The notes beneath the pieces are model-generated. The model searched no databases, had not been told where the DNA came from, and saw only the letters and a program-made list of their open reading frames with translations. From Nitrospira sp. MA-1 (GTDB lineage: Bacteria; Nitrospirota; Nitrospiria; Nitrospirales; UBA8639), in NCBI GenBank assembly GCA_032139905.1, contig JAQJDB010000004.1:124001-188000 (forward strand): 64,000 nucleotides of DNA. Direction: 5' to 3'. The position numbers and the translations under genes were made by a program. Positions 47,147 through 55,407 of the stretch are shown here, piece after piece; within the stretch, counting starts at the first letter, position 1, and each line of letters opens with the position of its first letter.

Positions 47147-48781
47147 ATGATCCCATTTTTGATTAAAATTCAACGCTGGTTCGACCCCACCGTGCTCCAG
47201 CTCGGACGCGAGTTGCGAGTTTCCTATTTGCCACCGCTCATGGTCTACGTGGCGGCGGGCATTTCCGGGCTCACCGGGATCGTCGGGACATTCTTCGTTA
47301 AAGACTACCTGGGCCTATCGGCGGAATTTCTGGCGGCACTGGGATTCTGGGCTGGTATTCCCTGGGCATTAAAGATGCCGCTCGGCCATCTTGTCGACCT
47401 CATCTGGCGGTACAAGGCGGGACTCGTGTACGTCGGCGCCACGCTGATCGCAGGCAGTCTCCTCATCATGATCGGGTTGATCGGGCACACCGATGCCATG
47501 CGCATGATCATGTCGGCGGAGGCCTGGTTTGTACTAAGCGCGTTGCTCGCGCCGGTGGGCTATGTGGTTCAGGATGTGGTGGCGGATGCGATGACGGTAG
47601 AGGCCGTTCCTCGTATTGACGAGGACGGACAACCGGTAGAAGCGGAACGACGCCGGCTCATGCATACCACCATGCAAACCCTTGGCCGGGTGGCGATCAT
47701 CGGCGGAAGCGTCGCGGTCGCGCTGCTCAATGTGGCCTTGTTCAGCGGCGTGGAAGCGATGTCCGGTGACGCGAAAGCTGAAGTGTATGTCCAGATCTAC
47801 AAGCTTGCGCTGCTGATTCCCGTCGTATCCGTGCTTGGGGTCCTGCTCGGCGGGTATCTGAAACGACGCGACAGGAAGCGGCTCGAAAGCCAGGGCTATG
47901 GTGCGAGCGAAGCGAGATACCTGGTCGAGGGGCATACCGCACCAACGCGACCAAACTGGTGGATACTCGGGGGCAGCCTTATCTTCGGGATATTCACCCT
48001 CTCCACGGGGCTCAGCGGCGTACCCTACAATCAGGAGATCATTTTCGTCGGTTCACTCACCATCATTTTATTTTTGATGTCGCGGTTGGTGGGCGCGCTG
48101 GACACCGAGGCCAGCCGCACACTGGTGGGTACCGCGATCATCATCTTCGTGTACCGCGCCATCCCTACGCCCGGTGCAGGCTCGACCTGGTGGATGATCG
48201 ACGAACTGGGTTTCGACCAACAATTCCTCTCGGTGCTGTCCCTGATCGCGAGCACCATCACCCTATTCGGCATGTTCATTTTCAGGCGTTTTATGGCGGA
48301 GAGATCCTTCGCCTATATCGTAGTGGTTCTCACCGTCGTGAGCACCTGCCTGAGCCTGCCGATTATCGGCATGTTCTATGGTCTTCACGAGTGGACCGCA
48401 GCCCACACCGGCGGTCTGGTGGACGCGCGATTTATTGCCCTGGTCGATACCGCCCTCGAGTCGCCCCTCGGTCAGATCGCCATGATCCCGATGCTCGCCT
48501 GGATTGCAAACTCCGCTCCCGAAAATTTGAAGGCCACCTTCTTCGCGGTCATGGCGTCGTTCACCAATCTTGCCCTTTCGGCGAGTCAACTGGGAACAAA
48601 GTACTTGAATCAGATCTTCATCGTCACGCGCGACGTGGAGGATCCCGCGACCGGCAATTTGTCCGTGCCGGCGGATTACAGTGAGCTTGGGACGCTGCTC
48701 ATTGTTGTGACGGCAGTGGGGCTTGTCCTTCCATTACTGGCCATCGTGCTGGTACGACTTTCGCGACTGCGCAGTGCCTGA
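47147..48781 (+). CDS. MFS-type transporter, BT1 (folate-biopterin) family-like
   Basis: 544 residues with about 12 TM helices, paired on both sides of a central cytoplasmic loop (about 235-265, basic, RRDRKRLESQGYG). The first half shows LGFWAGIPWALKMPLGHLVDL and VGYVVQDVVADAMTVEAVP. This is the DAMTVE-type region of the BT1/folate-biopterin transporter clan, whose substrates in bacteria are unknown. The second half repeats the fold (ATFFAVMASFTNLALSASQLG). The ATG at 47147 has no clear ribosome binding site. The DNA seems GC-richer than the czc operon, a hint of separate origin. No link to metals is visible. Confidence 0.75.
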   Translation: MIPFLIKIQRWFDPTVLQLGRELRVSYLPPLMVYVAAGISGLTGIVGTFFVKDYLGLSAEFLAALGFWAGIPWALKMPLGHLVDLIWRYKAGLVYVGATLIAGSLLIMIGLIGHTDAMRMIMSAEAWFVLSALLAPVGYVVQDVVADAMTVEAVPRIDEDGQPVEAERRRLMHTTMQTLGRVAIIGGSVAVALLNVALFSGVEAMSGDAKAEVYVQIYKLALLIPVVSVLGVLLGGYLKRRDRKRLESQGYGASEARYLVEGHTAPTRPNWWILGGSLIFGIFTLSTGLSGVPYNQEIIFVGSLTIILFLMSRLVGALDTEASRTLVGTAIIIFVYRAIPTPGAGSTWWMIDELGFDQQFLSVLSLIASTITLFGMFIFRRFMAERSFAYIVVVLTVVSTCLSLPIIGMFYGLHEWTAAHTGGLVDARFIALVDTALESPLGQIAMIPMLAWIANSAPENLKATFFAVMASFTNLALSASQLGTKYLNQIFIVTRDVEDPATGNLSVPADYSELGTLLIVVTAVGLVLPLLAIVLVRLSRLRSA

Positions 48782-49052
48782 CGAATGCACCTGTTGCGGG
48801 GAATAGGAATGGTACCAACCCTTGTTGACTGGACTGGAACGGACCAAGGAACTCGTTGAGGAACCACTCTCCAGACTTTGCTGTCCGACATGCGGGAGTT
48901 CATCCTGCGAGTAGGGCTGACCGGCCCATTGTTCCAGGATCGGACCAGCCTGTCGCTCCATTGTGGTGTGTGAGTGGGAGAACCGGGCAAAGGGGGCATG
49001 CCGACTCAAGAATTGAGCCGGAATCCAGAGGGGAGATGAGGCTGACTGCAAG

Positions 49053-49290
49053 GGGGTGTTGAATAATAATTTCCAAGGGCATATTGACCCACAGACACGT
49101 TGCCTATCAGAGGCCTCGGGGCGGTTCAAAAAAAAATGATGCCCTGAGCCTTTCGAAGGGTTCGTCCAGACCTGCCCTGAGTCATGTCGAACGGAAGACC
49201 GCAGTCATTTTTGCGCGCAGAGCGTACTTCCCGTATGTGAGCACGGAAACATGGCAAAAACGCCGCTGGCGGCGTTTTTCAACAGCCCCC
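49053..49290 (+). repeat. Interspersed MITE-like repeat, copy 1
   Basis: 238 bp closely matching 62106-62341. The left end GGGGTGTTGAA and the right end (reverse complement GGGGCTGTTGAA) form imperfect terminal inverted repeats. Shared landmarks: TTTCCAAGGGC near the left, CGGGGCGGTTCAAAAAA, GCCCTGAGCCTTTCGAAGG, and TTTTTGCGCGCAGAGCGTAC. No transposase is encoded. The right end abuts the dead PIN toxin gene, suggesting insertion there. No clear target duplication. Confidence 0.75.
49256..49279 (+). terminator. Terminator-like hairpin inside repeat copy 1
   Basis: AAAAACGCCGC and GCGGCGTTTTT are perfect complements with only TG between them, a strong GC stem ending in T-run on both strands. 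In the second copy (about 62309-62331) the stem is imperfect. It could act as a bidirectional terminator. Confidence 0.6.
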
Positions 49291-49554
49291 ACTTGGATCG
49301 ATGAGCTTACCAGGCAATGGAGTACTGGCGACGACCTCTCCCTCGAAACGGATGTGCTCTCACAACGTGCTGATCGGATCTGGGGGAAACGGAAGCCTCT
49401 TTCGGCGCAGGACGTCGGTGTATTCGATTAGGATTCTGTCATTGAAGCAGGCAGAGAGGCTTCTGGAAGCCACCATCATGATAATTTCTCCTTGTGGGCC
49501 GAAAGGAGAAAAGAACCCAGAGACAAGCGCATTGGTATCGACAACAACCCACAC
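49291..49554 (-). pseudogene. Truncated PIN-domain toxin
   Basis: Starts with GTG at 49554 and reads WVVVDTNALVSGFFSP, whose VDTN holds the first catalytic Asp (Asp6) of PIN RNases. It continues to LIEYTDVLRRKRL, then a TGA at 49360. In the same frame past the stop, EHIRFEGEVVASTPLPGKLI and DPS carry on the family sequence (compare the LxDPDD metal site) until the repeat begins at 49290. So the gene has one stop and is cut at the acidic site, losing the rest of the active centre. It overlaps the antitoxin gene. Inactive as a toxin by inference. Confidence 0.7.
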
Positions 49555-49838
49555 TTCCGCTTGGCTGTCCGAACAGCCTTTACTTCGGTCGTAATGTCCT
49601 CCAAGGACAACTTATCTGTTCCTGTCTCTATTGAATGAGATTGTACTTTTTCGACGGCCGCAACTGCGCTGGCCCGTCGTACCGCAGAAAATGATTCTTC
49701 AGGGTTGTCTTCCGATACCGCAGAAAGAATGGCCACAGGTTTGCCATTGGATATGAGAACAAGATCGCATTCATGGGCCAATTGATTCCAACCCTGTCCC
49801 GGACGTCCACCTAAACCACGAACGGTCATAAATTTCAT
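49476..49838 (-). CDS. Phd/YefM-type antitoxin (prevent-host-death family)
   Basis: MKFMTVRGLGGRPGQGWNQL and the segment LVLISNGKPVAILSAVSEDN are typical of Phd/YefM-type DNA-binding antitoxins (about residues 1-45). A helical toxin-neutralising tail follows (to KAVRTAKR, about 93). The frame then runs 27 residues into the toxin gene, probably read-through of the normal end. AGAGG lies 5 nt upstream of the ATG at 49838. The matching PIN toxin downstream is broken, so the antitoxin is orphaned. It is expected to bind the direct repeats just upstream and repress itself. Confidence 0.75.
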   Translation of the reverse strand: MKFMTVRGLGGRPGQGWNQLAHECDLVLISNGKPVAILSAVSEDNPEESFSAVRRASAVAAVEKVQSHSIETGTDKLSLEDITTEVKAVRTAKRKCGLLSIPMRLSLGSFLLSAHKEKLS

Positions 49839-49847
49839 ATTAACCTC

Positions 49848-49876
49848 TGCCCGCGCGGATTAGTCTGTGCCCGCGC
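49848..49876. promoter_or_regulatory. Direct repeats upstream of the antitoxin gene, possible operator
   Basis: TGCCCGCGC occurs at 49848-49856 and 49868-49876, exactly 20 bp apart (two helical turns). The nearer copy is 10 nt upstream of the antitoxin start codon. This is the usual place for autoregulation by a Phd-type antitoxin, so an operator role is a reasonable inference. Confidence 0.4.
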
Positions 49877-50028
49877 AGGCTCATCCGGTGATTGTCACTA
49901 GGAGCCTGTGGGACTGAGGATGAGGGCTGCAAACGTGTCGAAGCGGTCCATATTTCGCCGGCGAAATCGTCAAAATCCGGCCTCGCTCATCCGCTTTGTC
50001 GCTCTCGATTCCCCAAGCCGATAGACTC

Positions 50029-53000
50029 CTAAGCCGGTGCGCAATCCAGCAACTGCTTGATGTCCTTGTCGAGCGCATCGGCCAGCTCCACCGAAATATT
50101 CTTGTCGCGTTGCGCATCGACGTAATGTTCCAAGGCAATCAACCGGTTCGTCGCCACCAAGGACTGACCCTGTTGGAACAGGCGCTGCACCGCCTCTAGC
50201 TGGGCCAGCATCTGTTTTGGGGCCTGCCCGCTCAAGGACCAATCAGCCGGCAGCGTCGAGGACTCCGGATCGGACTGGAGGCGCGTAATGACGTTGCTCA
50301 TTCTGCCCAGCTTCGCCACCGGATCCATGGTGACCTTGAGGGTTGCCTGTTGGGTGGCCGGCAGCGCTGTGCCGTCCGCGGGAATAGCCTTGACGAACAG
50401 GGTATGGAGACCGCACTTGCGTGGCTGGAACGGCACACGGGTCACGAAATCGCTGTCGGCCGGGATGCGGGGAACATTTTCCATGTCAAACAGTTGGGCG
50501 CCCTGCGCCGGGTCACCGTCATAGAACAGCACCAGCACGTCGTCCAAATCGGCACCGGGGACGTGGTAGTCGGCACGCACCTGAACGCGATCATTTATCG
50601 GCACTTGCGTGACCGGCGCGCCGTCCTTTTCCGCGTTCGCGCTCGCGGTCTTCAAGGTCTTGGATGTGGGCTCGGCTCCGGGCGATGGGGCGGTCTTGGC
50701 CACCACGGAGAACACCTGATTATAAAAGCCCAGGTTGTTGCTGTAGGTCTGAACCGGGATGTCGGCCAAGGAATTCACATCCGTGGGCGGAATACTTGTC
50801 AGGCCGTGGTCGGCCAATTCCGGTACGCCGCCGCTGCCGTCCTCGGGAAACGCCACAACCCAGAACTTCCAGTAGCTGGCTAAAACGGAATCCGGCAACG
50901 CGGGGGGATCCCAGGTGGCTTTTGCGTAGGCCCAGTTGAGTCGCGCATTTTGGTCGGTACACGGATCATCGGGCTCGGTCGACGACCCGCCGCAGAGGGC
51001 CGGGATCGGGTTCAAGACGTCCTCGCCGATGGCTATCGCCCGGGCAAAGCCGTGCGGGCCTGAGCCGGCGGCAAACTGCCCGCGCTGGTTGTCCCAGGGC
51101 TGCGCGTAGAAGCGCACGCGCACCGTGCTGCCCGCCGACAGGTTTGTAAGGCTGTAGTTGTAGACCCGCGCCCGCAGCATCACCGAATTGCCCTCCGTTA
51201 TCCGCGTGATCTGCGGTCCTTCGGCCGAAGTCCCCGGGGTCACGAACAGCCCCTTCATCTGATAGAAAGGATTGGTGGCAAGATTCGCCGGGGTCGGCGT
51301 CTGGCCATTGGGCGTGCATCCCGGCGAGGCGAACGAGGAGCTGAACCCGACCGGGCAGTTGAAGGCCACGCGCTCCCCGTCGGTGCCCTGCGGTATTGTC
51401 TGCTGCCAGCGTTGCGGATGGTTGAACGCGATGTCCGGCAGGACATAGGTTTGTTTCCACCAATCACCGGCCTGGATACCGCTCGTGCTGAGCGGATCGG
51501 CCGCATAGCCTGCCGTGATGAATCCGTCGCCCTTGACCGTCTCCGCAGGCGTGCGGTCGTCGATGGTGCCCGCCGTCGGCAGTTGTCCAAAAATATATGA
51601 CTGGCCCTCATACAGGTACGCCGAGTTGGTGGTTGTTGCGTCAGGGCCGAGCCCGCGGTTCAAGGTAATGCCCGTGGAGTCGGCGAAGCTGGTGGCGGTG
51701 GTGTTCAGCGTACTGCTGGAACGACTCTGATTGTAGGCAAAGCTCGCGCCGCCGCTCAGGCCAAGCCCTTCGATATTGGCGCTGCCGGAGACGCTCACCG
51801 AGACGTCGAAGGAATGGGTGCTGACCGAACCGGCGGAGACATTCGAGCCGTTGCCCTCAGTCCAGTTCACCTTAACGAGTTCATTGCCCCCCTGTGAGCC
51901 CCAGGCCGAGTTTGCACCTGAAAGCAGCTGCAAGGCGCTCGTCCCCGAGGCCGTCTGCGGCTGCTCCTGCTCCAGTTGCGCGAAACTGCCAGGATAGGAA
52001 AATGCCTGACCCGGCTGCTGAGGCGGCTGATACCATTCCAGACCAGCCCCCTCGGTCGGCTGGAGATGGATAATCTGATCCGGCCCCGAGAATTGCAGGA
52101 TCATCGGGCGTTCCCCGGCGGGGCAGGCGCTATTCTCCCCCGCCGCCGAATCGCCGGCGCCGGAATCCTTGATGCAATGGCCGATGACGGGATAGGAATA
52201 GATATTGAGCCGTTTAATGGTCGCCGCGACCAGATCGTCGAACACCGTCGATGCACTCAGGTCGAAGGATTGTTTGGAATAGGTGTTGAACGCTTTGCCA
52301 GCCGTGTTCTTATACATTTGCTTGGCGGCCTCTTTTAGCGAAACCGAGACGGAGGCGATGTCCGGGATACCATAGGAGATCTGCTGCTCGGCGGATTCGT
52401 CGGTCGCGTAAGTGAAGCTGGTGGTGCTCTGGCGACTGACCGCGCTAGAAGAGGATGAAACGAAGTTGTATTGAGAATTGTAGGTCCCTGGGAAAACAGT
52501 CACGTTCACGGCGCTTGGCGTAGTCGCGCCGACGGGGTTGACCCAATCGAGGTGCATGGGCGGCAGGCCGAGGATGGTGTCTGGCTGGATGTGCGCGTTC
52601 ACCGTCGCCTTGGTAGGCGTCCCGAGCAGCAGTGAGCGGCCCTGTAGGTCGCCGGCGGTCAAGGAGGCGGGGAAGCTGTACAGGACATCCGGCGCTGTCT
52701 GATTGTTAAGTGGATGGATTTCTAAAGGAAACGACCCGTTATCTTGTGGTGTGGATAGGGTAACCTTTCCGTTGCCATCAAAAGCGATACCATACACGGC
52801 CTGGTTCAAACGGAGATTGGGAGAAGAGCCATTCGTGCAGTACGTCGCATAAAGAATCGAAAGTTGCAGCGTCTTGGGGATTTCAATCGTGCCACTGTGG
52901 TCGGTTTGATCGTAATTGCCGATGGCGAAATCGCGCAAAGCCAGGTCGGGATACCCGGTGGCGCAACCCCGGAGATTGGTGAGCTCAATATCTCCCAGCA

Positions 53001-54228
53001 CGATAGGGGTCGGCCCGGCGCTGTTCTTGCCGCCGATAAACACCAAGTTAATCAGTTTTTTCTTCCAACTACTGGTGTAGCCGAACACGATCTGCTCCTG
53101 GTTGCTCAGCCAGTTCAGTCGAGCAGCCGTCATGTTCCCGATACTCCCGACCCCCAAGAGTCCCGTGATTTTCATGACGGGTGTCAGTGTTGCGGGCGTC
53201 TGAGAGGTGTCGACATCGACATGGCCGGATGCCATAAGGAGTGTGGTCTCATCATTCCAGGTGAGAGCGAGCTGATCTCTTGCGCCGTTGTCCCCTGGCA
53301 ACGGTGCGGCGCCAGTGAAATTCCCGGCCAGAATATGGATCTGGGTGTAACTGTCATAGGGGGGCCGATCCTCGTTCGGAGAGGGGGAAAATTGCCTGGA
53401 ACCAGCAAGGTGAAACTGGCCATTCTGGCGAGAAAACCGGTAGATTTCTATTTCTATCCCAGGTTTCGTTGCTCCACCATGCACGGGCCAACCCACAATG
53501 ACTTCCGGCATACCGTCCCCGTCGAAATCCCCCGAGGTAATGGATGCCGTGCCGAGAGCATTCGCGCCGACCGGAAAGTCGACGGAAGTATAAGGGCCGG
53601 CATTGAGACCCTGATTCAGGTCGTTGACATCGTTGGCGGTTACGAATTCAAGATAGCCATGCCATTTGCCGTCTTTGCCGAGGTCGGTCTGGGCCAGCAC
53701 AAAATCGTCGAAGCCATCGCCGTTGAAATCGGCCATGGTTATGCCGTTCGGGACCGGGGTCTCGGTCAGGGGAAAGGCCTTGACGATAATGGGCGGACCC
53801 TGGTCGCGGACGGTGACGATACCTTGTGTCGCGGTGACGATGACGTCGCGAGACAGATTGAACATGCGCCCGACAGCGGTGGCGGATGCTGCCACGTTGT
53901 GACTGATCTCGTACTGAGACGCATTCTCTATCGGCGCTTGTCCATTTTTCGTCGGGCTTACGATAATGCTCACGTTCGCGGGCCCGCTGGTATTCGGCTG
54001 CCCGTAGGTCGTGACCAGGTCGTCGACCGGCAACAGCGAGCGCTGTCCCTGCAGGATGTCAGTGACCTTGGAAAAGCAGGGGTCGTTCGAGTTGTCCGCG
54101 CTGCTGCAACCGCTGGTGTCGCCCGGTTGCTGGGCGAGCACGGGCGGGCTTCCGGCCATAGGCCCGGAGACGATGAGTAGGGCAATCAAAAATACGATGC
54201 GTAAGCGCAGGAGCCGAGGTGTGAACAT
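50029..54228 (-). CDS. Large secreted FG-GAP/VCBS-repeat protein, 1399 aa
   Basis: GGAAGG lies 7 nt before the ATG at 54228 (the frame also opens at a TTG at 54234). The signal peptide ends at PVLA-QQ (about 33). Two Ca-binding FG-GAP units are visible near 167-180 (ADFNGDGFDDFVLAQ) and 233-248 (GDFDGDGMPEVIVGWP); weaker ones may follow up to about 450, as part of a beta-propeller. The middle (about 590-670 and 790-880) has long alternating Ser/Thr and hydrophobic strands such as HSFDVSVSVSGSANIEGLGL. The end (1300 on) is helical. Ten or more Cys suggest disulfides. Surface or secreted protein; no catalytic motif. High-GC codon use differs from the neighbours. Role unknown. Confidence 0.8.
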   Translation of the reverse strand: MFTPRLLRLRIVFLIALLIVSGPMAGSPPVLAQQPGDTSGCSSADNSNDPCFSKVTDILQGQRSLLPVDDLVTTYGQPNTSGPANVSIIVSPTKNGQAPIENASQYEISHNVAASATAVGRMFNLSRDVIVTATQGIVTVRDQGPPIIVKAFPLTETPVPNGITMADFNGDGFDDFVLAQTDLGKDGKWHGYLEFVTANDVNDLNQGLNAGPYTSVDFPVGANALGTASITSGDFDGDGMPEVIVGWPVHGGATKPGIEIEIYRFSRQNGQFHLAGSRQFSPSPNEDRPPYDSYTQIHILAGNFTGAAPLPGDNGARDQLALTWNDETTLLMASGHVDVDTSQTPATLTPVMKITGLLGVGSIGNMTAARLNWLSNQEQIVFGYTSSWKKKLINLVFIGGKNSAGPTPIVLGDIELTNLRGCATGYPDLALRDFAIGNYDQTDHSGTIEIPKTLQLSILYATYCTNGSSPNLRLNQAVYGIAFDGNGKVTLSTPQDNGSFPLEIHPLNNQTAPDVLYSFPASLTAGDLQGRSLLLGTPTKATVNAHIQPDTILGLPPMHLDWVNPVGATTPSAVNVTVFPGTYNSQYNFVSSSSSAVSRQSTTSFTYATDESAEQQISYGIPDIASVSVSLKEAAKQMYKNTAGKAFNTYSKQSFDLSASTVFDDLVAATIKRLNIYSYPVIGHCIKDSGAGDSAAGENSACPAGERPMILQFSGPDQIIHLQPTEGAGLEWYQPPQQPGQAFSYPGSFAQLEQEQPQTASGTSALQLLSGANSAWGSQGGNELVKVNWTEGNGSNVSAGSVSTHSFDVSVSVSGSANIEGLGLSGGASFAYNQSRSSSTLNTTATSFADSTGITLNRGLGPDATTTNSAYLYEGQSYIFGQLPTAGTIDDRTPAETVKGDGFITAGYAADPLSTSGIQAGDWWKQTYVLPDIAFNHPQRWQQTIPQGTDGERVAFNCPVGFSSSFASPGCTPNGQTPTPANLATNPFYQMKGLFVTPGTSAEGPQITRITEGNSVMLRARVYNYSLTNLSAGSTVRVRFYAQPWDNQRGQFAAGSGPHGFARAIAIGEDVLNPIPALCGGSSTEPDDPCTDQNARLNWAYAKATWDPPALPDSVLASYWKFWVVAFPEDGSGGVPELADHGLTSIPPTDVNSLADIPVQTYSNNLGFYNQVFSVVAKTAPSPGAEPTSKTLKTASANAEKDGAPVTQVPINDRVQVRADYHVPGADLDDVLVLFYDGDPAQGAQLFDMENVPRIPADSDFVTRVPFQPRKCGLHTLFVKAIPADGTALPATQQATLKVTMDPVAKLGRMSNVITRLQSDPESSTLPADWSLSGQAPKQMLAQLEAVQRLFQQGQSLVATNRLIALEHYVDAQRDKNISVELADALDKDIKQLLDCAPA

Positions 54229-54234
54229 GGTCAA

Positions 54235-54614
54235 TCCTTCCTTATGGTTTCTTTCCGGTCATTCCCCTACCGGCAGAAATCCCGGATCATCGATAAGCTG
54301 TGCATCCGCATTCCGCGAGGAGAAGGGGAGTAGGAATGTGAAAAGACCTTTTTGACTAGGGCGGAAAGTACCAAGAAATTTGTTGAGGAATCAATTCCCA
54401 ATCTTCATCTCCTGCAATTTGGTTTGCTGCATGACGGTACTTTTCTACCTTTTTTCCATGGGCATACTCGCGACAAGCGAGGAGTGCCTTGCATGGATGA
54501 TGGATGTTTTCGATTAATTATTTTTCAAATTTTCCTTGTCCAAAGAAATAGGGGTCAGGAAGCTTTTTTATGATATGGTTTCGTTTAAGGTGGCTTCATA
54601 CCCAGACTTGTCCG
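54235..54614. other. Intergenic region, nothing recognised
   Basis: Upstream of the FG-GAP gene (promoter side). No repeat or gene was seen before the transposase relic. Confidence 0.4.
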
Positions 54615-55148
54615 CATAGAATAGGACAATGCCTAGTATCCTGTGATGAATCGTGGGAGACAGCGCCAACGGATCTTTCAGCCCGAAACGTAAGATCAAG
54701 CGTTTCTGAATACCCTAGCCGAAGTTCATCAATGGTTTGGAGTCGAGATTCATGGGTATTGCTTATTTGGGAATCACGGGCATCTCCTGCTTTAAACCCC
54801 GCACGGGAATCTCGGTCGCGCTATGCGCCCTACTTAACGGCGTGTACCCACCACGATATAACCGCCTGAAGCGCATCAATGAACCGTTATTCAGAGGACG
54901 GTTAAATCAATCTTGGTCGAGAGGGATCGCTATCTCTTGCCGCTCTCAGGCGATATTTATCGGCATCCCGTCGAGACGAGCCCTCCCGTGGTCAACCTGC
55001 TCGAAACTTATCCCTGGTCCAGCTATCCCACGTATCTCAATCACCCAAAAGAACCCAAATGGTTATCTCGGGAGAGTGTCGCACCCGCTTTTAAAAAACC
55101 GAAGGAAAATGCCTGGGATGTTCTTTCAATCGTTTCATCTCTCACATG
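54615..55148 (+). mobile_element. Degraded RAYT-type (IS200-like Y1) transposase
   Basis: Reading through stops and shifts recovers the family: VMNRGRQRQRIFQPET (about 54640-54690), stop, DQAFLNTLAEVHQWFGVE, GYCLFGNHGHLLL, stop, TPHGNLGRAMR, LFRGRLN, LVERDRYLLPLS and a C-terminal NLLETYPWSSYPTYL. The GNHGH segment is the HUH metal motif (normally NHxH). At least three in-frame stops and one or more shifts show it is dead. Such proteins mobilise REP sequences in other genomes; no REP-like palindromes are obvious here. Confidence 0.75.
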
Positions 55149-55407
55149 ACAACGCAGGGCACAAGTACACGATGAAATGATATCCTGCTGTGCAGGCTAA
55201 GGTGGCAGACATGTCGGAGACGGGGACGCTGGAGTTTTTTTATTTTTTACGACGGGTGCTGGGGCCAATCGTTTGAATGGGGATCATGAGGCATTTTCTG
55301 GTAGTGTCGTCCGGCATAGAAAGTTTATGAGTGCTGATGGCCAACACCACCATCTGGTGCCGATGTGGCTCTCCTCGGCTCCACGGTGCCGTACGTTCGA
55401 AATATTT

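Noticed and set aside
49084-49431. Similar peptides encoded by the repeats (also 62154-62366)
   Set aside because: Both come from the repeated element itself; the similarity is at DNA level with stem structures, and there is no ribosome binding site.
52864-54180. A 438-residue open frame on the plus strand
   Set aside because: It lies antisense inside the FG-GAP gene, lacks a ribosome binding site and family similarity, and arises from that gene's GC-rich codons.
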